Source: Tetragenococcus halophilus subsp. flandriensis (GTDB lineage Bacteria; Bacillota; Bacilli; Lactobacillales; Enterococcaceae). Taken from it: 64,000 bases of DNA. The position numbers and the translations under genes are program-made. The stretch is taken from contig NZ_BSUG01000005.1 in NCBI RefSeq assembly GCF_030161475.1, positions 36,256-100,255 on the forward strand, written 5' to 3'. Position 1 is the first letter of the stretch, and the number at the start of each line of letters is the position of its first letter. The notes below the pieces were generated by a model. That model did not search any database, was not told the origin of the DNA, and worked only from the letters and a program-made list of their open reading frames with translations. Positions 53,988-63,778 of this stretch are shown piece after piece.

Positions 53988-54153
53988 TTCCTCCAATAAT
54001 TGTTTTTGGAGTAAAATAATCCGATGAAATATTCATAATTCGTGTAGTGCGCTCTTCAATCTTCACCTTTGCAGCCGCGGCTACGCAATTGAACCTAAAT
54101 TAGGCGACGAACTGGTGACGAATTATTATATCTCTGCTGCATTATTTTACACG
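53988..54153 (-). ncRNA. rpsD leader with SD-sequestering hairpin (S4 autoregulatory leader candidate)
   Basis: The promoter lies about 180 bp upstream of rpsD, giving a long leader. CTCCAA (plus 54011-54006 read on minus) can pair with TTGGAG (53996-53991), which contains most of the GGAGG ribosome site (53994-53990). Further upstream CCTAATTTAGG and GCCGCGGC form small palindromes. Established: rpsD is autoregulated by S4 in Bacillus through its leader. Whether the fold matches that leader was not testable here. Confidence 0.6.
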
Positions 54154-54159
54154 AAAGGT

Positions 54160-54189
54160 ATTATACCTTGTCATTGCGCATGCTGTCAA
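54160..54189 (-). promoter_or_regulatory. rpsD promoter
   Basis: On the minus strand TTGACA (54189-54184), an 18-bp spacer and TATAAT (54165-54160). Both boxes are perfect. The region between this promoter and the next gene (54190-54415) shows no gene. Confidence 0.8.
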
Positions 54190-54415
54190 GAAACTTTAGC
54201 CAAACGATCTTAAGGCTTTTATCTTATTTCTATACTGGATTAGTTAAGGAGCTTATTATTTGCTGGGAAAAGGCAGTCAATTTTCCGCTCAATCATAGAT
54301 GTTTTTTTATTTTTTAGCTGGAGATTTGTAAGCGATAAAAATAGAAATATAGCGATATTGGCATAAAACTGTGGCAAAACTTCTATAAGTAGGACGTTAT
54401 TTTTCACGAAATCGC

Positions 54416-54444
54416 TTTACAAACCCCTTTTGGCTCATTAGAAT
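54416..54444 (+). promoter_or_regulatory. Promoter of the formate/nitrite-family channel gene
   Basis: TTTACA (54416-54421), a 17-bp spacer and TAGAAT (54439-54444), 45 bp upstream of the start codon. Confidence 0.6.
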
Positions 54445-54489
54445 AAAAAGGATGGCTAACATTGATTAAATATTAAAGGTGGGGAAGTA

Positions 54490-55287
54490 ATGAATCCGGT
54501 ATCGGCATTATTTGAAAAAATAGATTCATCAATCATAAAAAAAGTGGATTTAATTGAAAGTAGTTATATCCGCTATGCGCTTCGCGCGATATTAGCATGT
54601 TTATTTCTAACGCTAGGAACTGCTGTTGCATTTGGCACAGCAATGCAGGCTGAGGAAGTTGCAGCAGGTTCGGGTAAGTTTATCTATGCGTTTATGTTTA
54701 GTTGGTCTTTAGTGATGATTTTATATATGAATGCAGAATTAGGGACTTCTAATATGCTTTATATGACAGTGGGGGTATATCGTAAAAAAATCAATTTAAA
54801 GATAGCCACTAAAATTTTATTTACTTGTATCTTATTTAATTTGATTGGCGGTATTTTATTTGGCTATTTAATTTCATTGACAGGAACTTTTCAAGACTTA
54901 TCTGCGGATAATTATATGTTTACTTCACTTATAGCTAAGTTAGAAAAATCGACGGTACAAATTTTAGTAGAAGGAATTTTTGCTAATATTGTGGTAAATA
55001 CAGCAGTTTTAGTTAGTTTAAGAATGAAAGATGACGCTGGCAAAGTTTTAGCTATTATTTTTATTATTTTTATTTTTGCCTTTTTAGGATATGAGCACGT
55101 TATTGCTAACTTTCCAGCATTTTCATTAGGGTATTTTGCTTCAAACGGCGCTATGAGCGCAATGACGGCAACAAACCTTGTTCATAATATCGTCTTTGCT
55201 TTGCTGGGTAATTATATTGGCGGAGGTTTAGTTATCGGCTTAGTTTACGCATGGTTAAACAATACAAAATCTGATTATGTAGATTAA
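54490..55287 (+). CDS. Formate/nitrite transporter family channel
   Basis: The 265-residue product has six hydrophobic helices and the FNT arrangement of two repeats: YALRAILACLFLTLGTAVAF near residue 27 and the pore loops NAELGTSNMLYMTVGVY near 89 and NIVVNTAVLVSLRMKDDAGK near 170. It could carry formate (from pyruvate formate-lyase), nitrite or hydrosulfide; no adjacent gene resolves this. The start is ATG 54490 after AGGTGGGG. Confidence 0.87.
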   Translation: MNPVSALFEKIDSSIIKKVDLIESSYIRYALRAILACLFLTLGTAVAFGTAMQAEEVAAGSGKFIYAFMFSWSLVMILYMNAELGTSNMLYMTVGVYRKKINLKIATKILFTCILFNLIGGILFGYLISLTGTFQDLSADNYMFTSLIAKLEKSTVQILVEGIFANIVVNTAVLVSLRMKDDAGKVLAIIFIIFIFAFLGYEHVIANFPAFSLGYFASNGAMSAMTATNLVHNIVFALLGNYIGGGLVIGLVYAWLNNTKSDYVD

Positions 55288-55400
55288 ATGGGGCAATAAA
55301 AATTAAGAACGTAAATATCAGGATCATTGAAATTCATTGGAATTTGTGATTAAGTATTAAATGAATATAAATTTTAGCGAAAGAGAGCTTGACCTACAAG

Positions 55401-56201
55401 ATGAGACGGAAATTATTTGCTTTTGATATTGATGGTACCTTATTGAATTCTGATAAACTTCCTTTGGCTAGTACTATTGAAGCTTTGCAGAAACTTAGAA
55501 AAGCAGGACACTTTGTGACGTTAGCGACGGGTCGTACCCGTTTTCTAGCGCAAGAGTTAATTTATCAATTAGAATTTGATAATTATATTCTTTGTAACGG
55601 TTCAGCCGCTTTTTTAAAGCACCATCAAATTTATAAACGTTTACTGCCTAAAATGGAAATGCAACACTTTGTAAAAGAAGCCAATGACTTAGGCATTGAT
55701 ACGGTGTTTGTAGGAATTGACGCTTATAAACGAAATACTACTTTTAATTTGGCGAACATAGAAGATGCGATGCATTCAGTAGGATCTAGCGCACCTGATT
55801 TAGATCCTAACTTTCCACAAAAAGAAGATATTTATCAAGGGTTAGCGTTTTACGATACTTCATTGGAAAACTATTTTGATGAAAAATACCCCAATTTGTC
55901 TTTTGTGCGTTGGCATGAAAATGGCGTAGATGTAATACCAAAAGGCGGTTCTAAAGCGGCAACGATTCTTGAAATTGCCCAACGATTAGGGATTGAACAA
56001 AAAGACATTGTTTCTTTTGGCGATGGTATGAATGATCGGGAGATGTTGCAAGCTTCGGGTTGCGGTGTTGCGATGGGAAATGCTTCCGATGAAGTGGCTT
56101 TATGTGCTGATCGTATCACAGATGACAATGACCATGATGGTATTTGGCAAGCTTTAGACAAACTAGGTTTTTTAAATAATACAGTTAGAAAAAGAGCATA
56201 A
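55401..56201 (+). CDS. Cof-type HAD-IIB phosphatase
   Basis: The 266-residue protein has FAFDIDGTLLNSDKL near residue 6 (motif I), TLATGRTRFLAQEL (motif II), a C2 cap, and the ending motif FGDGMNDREMLQASGCGVAM. It is related to, but clearly distinct from, the HAD protein at 39650. The substrate is unknown. ATG 55401 is taken as start; TTG 55389 four codons upstream is possible. It is followed by a strong terminator. Confidence 0.88.
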   Translation: MRRKLFAFDIDGTLLNSDKLPLASTIEALQKLRKAGHFVTLATGRTRFLAQELIYQLEFDNYILCNGSAAFLKHHQIYKRLLPKMEMQHFVKEANDLGIDTVFVGIDAYKRNTTFNLANIEDAMHSVGSSAPDLDPNFPQKEDIYQGLAFYDTSLENYFDEKYPNLSFVRWHENGVDVIPKGGSKAATILEIAQRLGIEQKDIVSFGDGMNDREMLQASGCGVAMGNASDEVALCADRITDDNDHDGIWQALDKLGFLNNTVRKRA

Positions 56202-56210
56202 ATTAATTTT

Positions 56211-56255
56211 AGCCTTGTAAAACGGGAGTAAATTCCCATTTTACAAGGCTTTTTT
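56211..56255 (+). terminator. Intrinsic terminator behind the HAD gene
   Basis: AGCCTTGTAAAA (56211-56222) pairs with TTTTACAAGGCT (56239-56250), with an inner GGGA/TCCC helix and T-run to 56255. Confidence 0.9.
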
Positions 56256-56300
56256 ATACTTAACAAATGCAGGAAGATATTTAGAAAAAGGGCTTTGCAA

Positions 56301-56993
56301 CTACTTTTCTTTAATCTCGCTATAGTATTTCGTATTTGAGATAATCATGATGATACCTAGGATAATAATACTGAAAATTTGTGATTCACCAGTCAGCATC
56401 GAATAGGCGATTAATAGTAGGATACCAACAAATATCCCGACTTGAGTGAGAGAAAATGTTTTATAAAGCGCTGTTGTCATAATATGACGTTCTCCTTCAT
56501 CAGACGCCAGTAATAATTTGTCGGTATAATTTTTATCTGATGGTTGAGGCAGATTTCGTTCTGGATAAAGTTTATTGATCAGTTTTGTTGTTCGCGTAAG
56601 AAATATGATTGATACAATATAGACAATAAAAGAAAATAAGAGTACTGATAAATTAAAATAGGTGATTAGGGGTATCGCAAGGCTGACTAGCGACAATACA
56701 AACCCTATCACACCGTATATTTGAATTTCGTTGTGCTTGTTGTAGCGGTATTTATCATAGGAATCTTCATCCATATATTTTACATAATCTTTGGCCACTG
56801 TTAATAAGCGACGATACTGAAAGATTCCTAAAACAATCAAGAAAGCAGCAACTATTGTTGTTGTAATACTGACGCCTAAGTAGAAACGGTCAGTAGAAAC
56901 ATCTCCTCCGATGCTTCGCGCCGTGCTTGAAATGAGTAAACCAACGGCTGCTCCAATAATTAAATATAGAAACATTTTTAAAGTTTTTCTCAT
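56301..56993 (-). CDS. DUF3169 family membrane protein
   Basis: The 230-residue product has six hydrophobic helices in three pairs (about residues 8-28, 36-60, 90-130, 175-195 and 200-222), matching DUF3169. Such proteins are usually encoded next to a small HTH regulator, as here: its ATG 56993 overlaps the ribosome site region at the end of the HTH gene. The function is unknown; a membrane stress or antimicrobial sensor has been suggested for the pair only by context. Confidence 0.75.
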   Translation of the reverse strand: MRKTLKMFLYLIIGAAVGLLISSTARSIGGDVSTDRFYLGVSITTTIVAAFLIVLGIFQYRRLLTVAKDYVKYMDEDSYDKYRYNKHNEIQIYGVIGFVLSLVSLAIPLITYFNLSVLLFSFIVYIVSIIFLTRTTKLINKLYPERNLPQPSDKNYTDKLLLASDEGERHIMTTALYKTFSLTQVGIFVGILLLIAYSMLTGESQIFSIIILGIIMIISNTKYYSEIKEK

Positions 56994-56994
56994 C

Positions 56995-57198
56995 TTATAA
57001 TTCCTCCTCTTCAAAGATAAAGATATTTTCAATGGGTTCATTAAAAATTTTCGCCATGCGTTTAGCGATTAATAGCGAGGGAATATACTCTTCCCGTTCA
57101 ATTAAGCTGATGGTTTGTCTGCTAACCTTAGCTCTTTTAGCGAGCTCTGTTTGATTGAGTCTTTGGCGTGCACGCAGCTCTCTGAGTCTAGTCTTCAT
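56995..57198 (-). CDS. HTH-type (Xre/Cro-like) transcriptional regulator
   Basis: The 67-residue protein is a single helix-turn-helix: LRELRARQRLNQTELAKRAK and VSRQTISLIEREEYIPSL, ending with FEEEEL. It starts at ATG 57198 after GGAGGTG; the upstream extension to 57219 holds no ribosome site. Short regulators of this type pair with membrane proteins and often repress their own promoter. It is translationally close to the DUF3169 gene. Confidence 0.88.
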   Translation of the reverse strand: MKTRLRELRARQRLNQTELAKRAKVSRQTISLIEREEYIPSLLIAKRMAKIFNEPIENIFIFEEEEL

Positions 57199-57472
57199 AC
57201 TGAGCACCTCCAACTTCAATGTAACACATATAAGTCATAATGACAAATAAATTTGTCAAAAAGAAATTTTTTTTAGTCAAAATAATACATAGAAAATGCT
57301 ATGATTTTATTTGTTTATCAGATGAAATCTGAGATTTTTTTGTAAAATGCTGACAATGGTGTGTTTAACCAAGCTTTTTCAAAATTTATTTTACAAATAA
57401 GACAAAACCTTTTTTTTAAAACATAAAACGATTATAATAGGAAAAAGAAGAAAAAAGAGAAGAGGAAATTCT

Positions 57473-58270
57473 GTGCGAATTTTGTTTATAGGTGATGTGG
57501 TAGGTTCTTTAGGAAGAAAAACCATCACCGAATATTTGCCGAAGTTAAAAAAAGAATACGCTCCGCAGGTAACGATCGCCAATGGAGAAAACGCAGCTGG
57601 CGGTAAGGGCATTACTGAAAAGATTTATAAAAAATTTCTACAAGAAGGTATTGATGTTATTACCTTGGGCAATCATGCTTGGGATAATCGAGAAATTTTT
57701 GAGTTTATTTCTGAAGCAAAATGTATGATTAGACCTGCAAATTTTCCAGAACAAGCACCAGGTAAGGGGATTGTTTTTGTTAAAGTTAATGATATTGAAT
57801 TAGCAGTGATCAATCTACAAGGACGTTCATTTATGACAGATATTGACGACCCATTTAAAAAAGCAGATGAACTTGTGAAGATAGCTGCTAAACGAACAAA
57901 ATATATATTTGTTGATTTTCACGCGGAAACAACGAGTGAAAAACAAGCAATGGCTTGGTTTCTAGATGGTCGTGTTTCTGCTGTCGTTGGGACGCATACA
58001 CATGTCCAAACCAATGATGCACGTGTTTTGCCAAGAGGCACCGCTTATTTGACCGATGTGGGGATGACCGGACCTTATGATGCGATTTTAGGGATGAAAA
58101 AAGATCCTATTATCGAAAAGTTTATTACCGCTTTGCCAAAGCGATTTGAAGTGGTAGAACAGGGGCGCAGTATTTTATCTGCGTGTCTTGTTGAAATTGA
58201 CCCAAGAAGTTGTACTGCTAAAAGTATTGAGCCTATCGTAATAAATGAAGACCGGCCCTTTTTAGCGTAA
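57473..58270 (+). CDS. ymdB: YmdB family metallophosphoesterase
   Basis: The 265-residue product has MRILFIGDVVGSLGRKTITE, IANGENAAGGKGITEKIYKK, TLGNHAWDNREIF and VGTHTHVQTNDAR, the motifs of TIGR00282/YmdB. In Bacillus YmdB is a cyclic-nucleotide phosphodiesterase that affects biofilm and motility decisions. The start is GTG 57473 after AGAGGAAA; TATAAT at 57433-57438 is a likely -10 box. It is followed by ymcA. Confidence 0.93.
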   Translation: MRILFIGDVVGSLGRKTITEYLPKLKKEYAPQVTIANGENAAGGKGITEKIYKKFLQEGIDVITLGNHAWDNREIFEFISEAKCMIRPANFPEQAPGKGIVFVKVNDIELAVINLQGRSFMTDIDDPFKKADELVKIAAKRTKYIFVDFHAETTSEKQAMAWFLDGRVSAVVGTHTHVQTNDARVLPRGTAYLTDVGMTGPYDAILGMKKDPIIEKFITALPKRFEVVEQGRSILSACLVEIDPRSCTAKSIEPIVINEDRPFLA

Positions 58271-58295
58271 ATAGGAAATAATAGAGGTGTAAGTT

Positions 58296-58682
58296 TTGGA
58301 CCCTTTAAATAAAGAACCAGAAATTCAAGCAGCCCTTGAACAATTAGTTGATTTACTAGCTGAACATGACAGCATCCAAGAATTTCAAAAGGTTCAACAA
58401 CGGGCTTTGCAAAATGAAAAACTACAAACTTTGGAGGAGCAAATAAAACAAGTACAAAAAGCGGCAGTGCAATTTGCTCATTATGATAAACCGGAAGCAA
58501 AAAAACAAGCGAATGCAGAAATTGACCGGTTGAAAAAAGAATACGAAGATCAGCCGCTAGTTATCAGTTATCGGCAGAAGCTTTTAGATGCAAATGAAAT
58601 TTTGCATTATATTACCGACAACTTTGAAAAACGAGTAAATGATGCAATCGAGGAGGAAGACTTAAATGCCTCAAAAGACTAA
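58296..58682 (+). CDS. ymcA: YlbF/YmcA family protein (RicA-like)
   Basis: The 128-residue helical protein begins at TTG 58296 after AGAGGTG and belongs to the YlbF/YmcA family ([20 protein letters not shown] near residue 11). In Bacillus it joins YlbF and YaaT in a complex that affects RNase Y-dependent mRNA maturation. Gene order ymdB-ymcA-mutS-mutL is conserved in Bacilli. Its last 17 bases overlap mutS. Confidence 0.87.
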   Translation: MDPLNKEPEIQAALEQLVDLLAEHDSIQEFQKVQQRALQNEKLQTLEEQIKQVQKAAVQFAHYDKPEAKKQANAEIDRLKKEYEDQPLVISYRQKLLDANEILHYITDNFEKRVNDAIEEEDLNASKD

Positions 58683-61254
58683 AAACACACCAATGATGGA
58701 ACAATATTTAAGCATCAAGGAGCAATACCGTGATGCCTTTTTATTTTATCGTTTGGGCGATTTCTATGAACTATTCTTTGACGATGCTTTAAAAGTAGCA
58801 CAGTTACTGGAACTGACGTTGACCAGTCGAAATAAAAACGCTGAAGATCCTATTCCAATGTGCGGTGTACCTTATCATGCAGCGACAAATTATATTGATA
58901 TCCTCGTAGAACAGGGATATAAAGTGGCGATTTGTGAGCAAGTTGAAGATCCTAAAACGACCAAAGGTATGGTGAAAAGAGAAGTCATTCAATTAGTAAC
59001 TCCTGGAACTTTGATGGAAGGAAAGGGCGTGAGTGCAAAAGAAAATAACTTTTTAACGGCCCTTGCTTTTGACAATCAGCAATATGGCTTAAGTTATGTT
59101 GATTTAACGACTGGGGAATTATGCAGTACTACACTAGAAGATGAAGATAGTGTTTTGAATGAGGCCTCAGCCTTGCAGACAAAAGAGATCGTCTTAACCG
59201 ATGACAAAATCCCGGATTCTTTGAAAGAAACTTTAAAAAACCGTTTGGGTGTGGTGTTTTCTACCCAAGAAGACGATCAGACAAATGCCGAACTTGAGTT
59301 TTTAACAGATGGGCTTTCTGCTGAGTTAGAAAAAAAAGTGACAAGTAAGTTATTACGTTATCTTTTGTTAACACAAAAACGCAGCTTAGATCATATACAA
59401 AAGGCACAAAGTTATGAAGTAGATCATTATTTAAAGATGGATCATTATTCTAAAGCGAATTTAGAGCTCAGTCAGTCTATCCGTACAGGAAAAAAACATG
59501 GCACACTTTTGTGGCTTTTAGATGAAACTAAAACTGCAATGGGCGGCCGTTTGCTAAAACAATGGTTAGATCGTCCGTTGATTCAAAAAAGTGCGATTTT
59601 AAAACGACAGGATCAATTAGCAAGTTTATTACAAGCTTTTTTTGAGCGAGAAGATTTAAAACAAGCGCTGACGAAAGTTTATGATCTTGAACGTTTGGCT
59701 GGGCGAGTGGCTTTTGGCAATGTGAATGGTCGAGATTTATTACAATTAAAAACTTCATTAGAACAAGTGCCGGCGATTCGTAGCATTTTACAAGGAATCG
59801 ACCAAGGAGAATGGGTGGAAACGCTAAAGGGCATGGAACCGATGGAGGATTTAGTACAACTGATAGAACAGGCGATCAATGAAGAAGCTCCGATTGCAGT
59901 TACTGAAGGCAATGTAATAAAAGATGGCTTTAATGAACAATTAGATAAGTATCGAGAAGCTATGCGTAATGGGAAACAATGGATCGCCGAACTTGAAACA
60001 AAAGAGCGAAATAAAACGGGAATAAAGAACTTAAAAGTTGGCTATAATCGAGTTTTTGGTTATTATATTGAAATTACTAGAGCCAATCTAGCGAATCTTG
60101 AAGAAGGAAGGTATGAACGTAAGCAAACATTAGCTAATGCGGAACGTTTTATTACTCCGGAATTAAAAGAATTAGAAAAACAGATTCTAGAAGCCGAAGA
60201 AAAATCTGTTGATTTAGAGTACGAATTGTTTTTGGATGTAAGGAAAAAGGTTAAACAAGCAATTGATCGCTTGCAGCATTTAGCAAAAATGATCAGCACG
60301 ACAGATGTATTGCAAAGTTTTGCTGTAATCAGCGAGCGTTATCAATATGTTCGACCAGAATTAAGCGATGATAAAACATTAGATATTGTAGAAGGACGTC
60401 ATCCAGTAGTAGAAAAAGTACTGGGCGCCCAAGAATATATCCCTAACTCTATTCAAATGGATCAAGAAACATTGATATTGTTGATTACCGGACCTAATAT
60501 GTCAGGAAAAAGTACTTATATGAGACAATTAGCTTTGACAGTGATTTTAGCTCAGATGGGTTGTTTTATACCGGCACAGTCTGCTGTTATGCCGATTTTT
60601 GATCGTATTTTTACACGAATTGGTGCAAGCGATGATTTAATTGCAGGACAAAGTACTTTTATGGTTGAAATGATGGAAGCTAACCAAGCTTTATCGCATG
60701 CCACAGCTAATAGCCTAGTCCTATTTGATGAATTAGGACGGGGGACAGCTACTTATGACGGTATGGCGTTAGCTCAAGCAATTATTGAATACATTCACCA
60801 ACATGTGGGGGCTAAAACTTTATTTTCTACCCATTACCATGAACTAACTGTCTTGCAAGATGAATTAACTCAATTGAAAAATATACATGTGGGTGCAGTT
60901 GAAAAAGACGGAGATTTAGTATTTTTGCATAAAATGATGGATGGACCGGCAGATAAAAGTTACGGAATCCATGTGGCAAAAATTGCTGGATTACCTGAAG
61001 AACTGTTAGATAGAGCAGATATTATTTTACAAGCTTTAGAAAAAGGGAAAACCTTGCAAAATCAGAATATTCCTAAAGAAGCTGAAGTTGTAGAAGAAAA
61101 TATTGAGCAAAGTCAGCAGTTATCTTTATTTAATGAAGATAGCAAAACAGAGTCTAATGTTATCAAAGAATTACAATCCTTAGATGTCATGGATATGACA
61201 CCGCTAGATGCATTAAATAAATTATATGAACTAAAGCAATCGGCCCAAGAATAG
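58666..61254 (+). CDS. mutS: DNA mismatch repair protein MutS
   Basis: MutS recognises mismatches and recruits MutL. The 862-residue protein has the mismatch-binding N-terminal domain ([20 protein letters not shown] near residue 28, with the Phe-X-Glu type wedge FYELF), the clamp and core domains, Walker [15 protein letters not shown] near residue 608 and Walker [19 protein letters not shown], and ends with the dimerisation region. The start is ATG 58666 after GGAGGAAG inside the end of ymcA. It is followed by mutL. Confidence 0.96.
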   Translation: MPQKTKNTPMMEQYLSIKEQYRDAFLFYRLGDFYELFFDDALKVAQLLELTLTSRNKNAEDPIPMCGVPYHAATNYIDILVEQGYKVAICEQVEDPKTTKGMVKREVIQLVTPGTLMEGKGVSAKENNFLTALAFDNQQYGLSYVDLTTGELCSTTLEDEDSVLNEASALQTKEIVLTDDKIPDSLKETLKNRLGVVFSTQEDDQTNAELEFLTDGLSAELEKKVTSKLLRYLLLTQKRSLDHIQKAQSYEVDHYLKMDHYSKANLELSQSIRTGKKHGTLLWLLDETKTAMGGRLLKQWLDRPLIQKSAILKRQDQLASLLQAFFEREDLKQALTKVYDLERLAGRVAFGNVNGRDLLQLKTSLEQVPAIRSILQGIDQGEWVETLKGMEPMEDLVQLIEQAINEEAPIAVTEGNVIKDGFNEQLDKYREAMRNGKQWIAELETKERNKTGIKNLKVGYNRVFGYYIEITRANLANLEEGRYERKQTLANAERFITPELKELEKQILEAEEKSVDLEYELFLDVRKKVKQAIDRLQHLAKMISTTDVLQSFAVISERYQYVRPELSDDKTLDIVEGRHPVVEKVLGAQEYIPNSIQMDQETLILLITGPNMSGKSTYMRQLALTVILAQMGCFIPAQSAVMPIFDRIFTRIGASDDLIAGQSTFMVEMMEANQALSHATANSLVLFDELGRGTATYDGMALAQAIIEYIHQHVGAKTLFSTHYHELTVLQDELTQLKNIHVGAVEKDGDLVFLHKMMDGPADKSYGIHVAKIAGLPEELLDRADIILQALEKGKTLQNQNIPKEAEVVEENIEQSQQLSLFNEDSKTESNVIKELQSLDVMDMTPLDALNKLYELKQSAQE

Positions 61255-61269
61255 AAAGAAGGGAAAGTA

Positions 61270-63297
61270 ATGAGTGATAAAATCCTGGAGTTATCCGAAA
61301 GACTCACTAATCAAATCGCTGCCGGAGAAGTTGTTGAGCGTCCAGCCTCAGTCGTCAAAGAGTTAATTGAAAATGCTATCGATGCAAATAGCACACAAAT
61401 CAATATTTTATTAGAAGAGGCAGGGTTAAAAAAAATTCAAGTCATAGATAATGGAACAGGTATCAGCCCGGAAGATGCCGAGAGTGCTTTTAAACGTCAT
61501 GCAACAAGTAAAATACATAGCCGTGACGACTTGTTTCGTATTCGTACGTTGGGTTTTCGTGGAGAAGCTTTACCTAGTATTGCTTCTGTATCAGAAATTA
61601 CTTTTGAAACAGCGACTGAAAATGCCAGTCAAGGGACCTATCTTTATTTAAAAGGTGGAAAAATTGAAGAAAATCAACCTTCCGTATTAAGACAAGGTAC
61701 GAAGATTATTGTAGAGAATCTTTTTTATAATACGCCTGCTCGGTTGAAATACGTTAAAACACTACAAACAGAGTTAGCTCATATAGGCGATATCGTTAAT
61801 CGTTTAGCTTTAAGTCATCCCAATGTCGCCTTTTATTTAGTACATGAGGGAAATCAAATGCTTTCGACTTCTGGAAACGGCGACTTAAAACAGACTATGG
61901 CAGGGATTTATGGTGTTCAGACTGCTAAGAAAATGAGAGAAATTCAAGCGCAAGATTTAGATTTTAAAATTCATGGTTACGTCACTTTGCCTGAAGTAAC
62001 GCGAGCAACCCGTAATTATTTGTCCACAATTGTCAACGGACGTTATATTAAAAATTTTGCTTTAAATAAAGCGATTGTTAACGGCTATGGTTCCAAGTTA
62101 ATGGTGGGTAGATTTCCGATTGCGGTCATTGAAATTGAGATGGATCCACTACTTGTCGATGTTAACGTTCATCCAACTAAGCAAGAAGTACGCTTGTCAA
62201 AAGAACAGGAATTAACAACTTTGTTGTCTAAAACAATTAACGAACGTTTAAGAGAAGAAAATCTTATCCCTAATGCAGCGGAAAATTTAGATTTTAATAA
62301 AAAGGTTAGCGAACAAGAAAAAGCACAACAATTATCCATGGATTTTGAAGAATCTACAAAGAATGAAAAAAAAGGATTAGCTTATGATAAGCAGACAGGC
62401 GATTTCTACGTAAATGAAACGGTTAATAAGCCTGTGGAAAACTTTGTGGATAAATTTGGGGACAAAAGTGGAAAAGTGGAAAGCTCTTATGGTGATGGCC
62501 CGGAAAAAGCTGATATACCAACGTTTTCAAGTCAAGAAGATGAACTTGATAGTGAAAATAGCTCTGTAAAGGCTGTGGAAAAAGAACAAGCGTATCAGAA
62601 AAAAGAAGCGCAAGAGTCGATCGTAGATCATCCAGAATTTGATGTACATCAAAAAGAAAATCGACAAATGATGGAAAAAGTCATGACAGAAAAACCAACG
62701 AAAGAACGTTTCCCACAATTGGATTATTTTGGACAGATGCATGGGACTTATTTATTTGCGCAAAATACAGAAGGCTTATATATTATTGATCAACATGCGG
62801 CACAAGAACGTATCAAGTATGAATACTTTCGTCGTCAGATTGGAGAAGTTTCCACAGATCTCCAAGAACTGTTAGTTCCAATTGTTCTTGATTACCCTAA
62901 CGATGATGCGCTCCGTCTAAAAGAACAAGCTGGTTTGCTAGAAGATGCAGGGATTTTTCTGGAGGAATTTGGCGCTAATAGTTTTATTGTTCGTTCGCAT
63001 CCTACTTGGTATCCACAAGGGCAAGAAGAAGAAACGATTCGTGAAATGATCGATATGCTTTTGACGACAGGAGAAGTAAGTGTAAAGAAATTTCGGGAAA
63101 AATCTGCAATTATGATGAGCTGTAAACGATCGATTAAAGCAAACCATCACTTAAACGATTCGCAAGCACGGGCTTTATTAACTGATCTAGCGGCATGCGA
63201 AAATCCGTTCAATTGCCCCCATGGAAGACCTGTATTGATTCATTTTGATAACTACGATATGGAAAGAATGTTCAAACGTATTCAAGATCCACATTAA
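61270..63297 (+). CDS. mutL: DNA mismatch repair protein MutL
   Basis: MutL links mismatch recognition to strand incision. The 675-residue protein has an N-terminal GHKL ATPase (NQIAAGEVVERPASVVKELI near residue 14, VIDNGTGIS, KIIVENLFYNTPARLKY), a variable charged linker (about 335-480), and a C-terminal endonuclease domain. Its metal site motif is DQHAAQERIKYE near 507, with NPFNCPHGRPVLIHF at the end. Gram-positive MutL has this endonuclease, in line with methyl-independent repair. The start is ATG 61270 after AGAAGGGAAA. Confidence 0.96.
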   Translation: MSDKILELSERLTNQIAAGEVVERPASVVKELIENAIDANSTQINILLEEAGLKKIQVIDNGTGISPEDAESAFKRHATSKIHSRDDLFRIRTLGFRGEALPSIASVSEITFETATENASQGTYLYLKGGKIEENQPSVLRQGTKIIVENLFYNTPARLKYVKTLQTELAHIGDIVNRLALSHPNVAFYLVHEGNQMLSTSGNGDLKQTMAGIYGVQTAKKMREIQAQDLDFKIHGYVTLPEVTRATRNYLSTIVNGRYIKNFALNKAIVNGYGSKLMVGRFPIAVIEIEMDPLLVDVNVHPTKQEVRLSKEQELTTLLSKTINERLREENLIPNAAENLDFNKKVSEQEKAQQLSMDFEESTKNEKKGLAYDKQTGDFYVNETVNKPVENFVDKFGDKSGKVESSYGDGPEKADIPTFSSQEDELDSENSSVKAVEKEQAYQKKEAQESIVDHPEFDVHQKENRQMMEKVMTEKPTKERFPQLDYFGQMHGTYLFAQNTEGLYIIDQHAAQERIKYEYFRRQIGEVSTDLQELLVPIVLDYPNDDALRLKEQAGLLEDAGIFLEEFGANSFIVRSHPTWYPQGQEEETIREMIDMLLTTGEVSVKKFREKSAIMMSCKRSIKANHHLNDSQARALLTDLAACENPFNCPHGRPVLIHFDNYDMERMFKRIQDPH

Positions 63298-63309
63298 TCT
63301 ATAACTGAG

Positions 63310-63343
63310 AAAATAGCTTATTTTATAAGGTAAGCTATTTTTT
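63310..63343 (+). terminator. Intrinsic terminator behind mutL
   Basis: AAAATAGCTTA (63310-63320) pairs with TAAGCTATTTT (63331-63341) and T's follow. It separates mutL from the rRNA promoters. Confidence 0.85.
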
Positions 63344-63376
63344 ATCTTTTTAACAATAAAAAATAGAAATTTATAA

Positions 63377-63405
63377 TTGACTTTCGCAAAAAAACGTAGT
63401 AAAGT
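63377..63405 (+). promoter_or_regulatory. Upstream (weakest) rrn promoter
   Basis: TTGACT (63377-63382), a 17-bp spacer and TAAAGT (63400-63405). Behind it CGTTGT-CGAAA-ACAACG forms a small hairpin. Confidence 0.5.
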
Positions 63406-63487
63406 ATTCAACGTTGTCGAAAACAACGCCTTTGTTTTAGCCGGGTTATTGTAAAAAAATATTTTTTCGTAAATAGTTAAAATATTG

Positions 63488-63516
63488 TTGACATATAAAA
63501 TACCACTTGTTATAAT
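63488..63516 (+). promoter_or_regulatory. rrn promoter, middle
   Basis: Perfect consensus TTGACA (63488-63493), a 17-bp spacer and TATAAT (63511-63516). A T/A-rich tract lies just upstream like an UP element. Confidence 0.85.
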
Positions 63517-63573
63517 AACGAAGTTGTAATAAATACAGTTGAAATTTTGTTATTGAAAAAATAAAGAAAATGT

Positions 63574-63602
63574 TTGACGGTGTATTGCATAAATGGTATA
63601 AT
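63574..63602 (+). promoter_or_regulatory. rrn promoter, proximal
   Basis: TTGACG (63574-63579), a 17-bp spacer and TATAAT (63597-63602), about 175 bp before the mature 16S end. Tandem promoters of this kind are usual for rRNA operons. Confidence 0.85.
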
Positions 63603-63609
63603 AAGTAAG

Positions 63610-63778
63610 CTAACAAAGCAACAAGCAGTAGACCTTTGAAAACTGAACAAAGCAAGCAAACGAACCAATGTGTCGGGCGCTTCTTTGAAAGAAGAAGCAA
63701 CCAAGCAATAAACGCGAACAACACGCGAGCAAAAAGTTGAAGAGCTAAGAACGATCAACGGTGTTGATCGATCAAATT
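63610..63778 (+). other. rRNA operon leader
   Basis: The transcribed leader between the proximal promoter and 16S rRNA holds GACCTTTGAAAACTGAACAA, a sequence typical of rRNA operon leaders in Firmicutes. CGCGAACAACACGCG and GATCAACGGTGTTGATCG form small stems that probably belong to processing helices. No protein gene is present. Confidence 0.6.
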
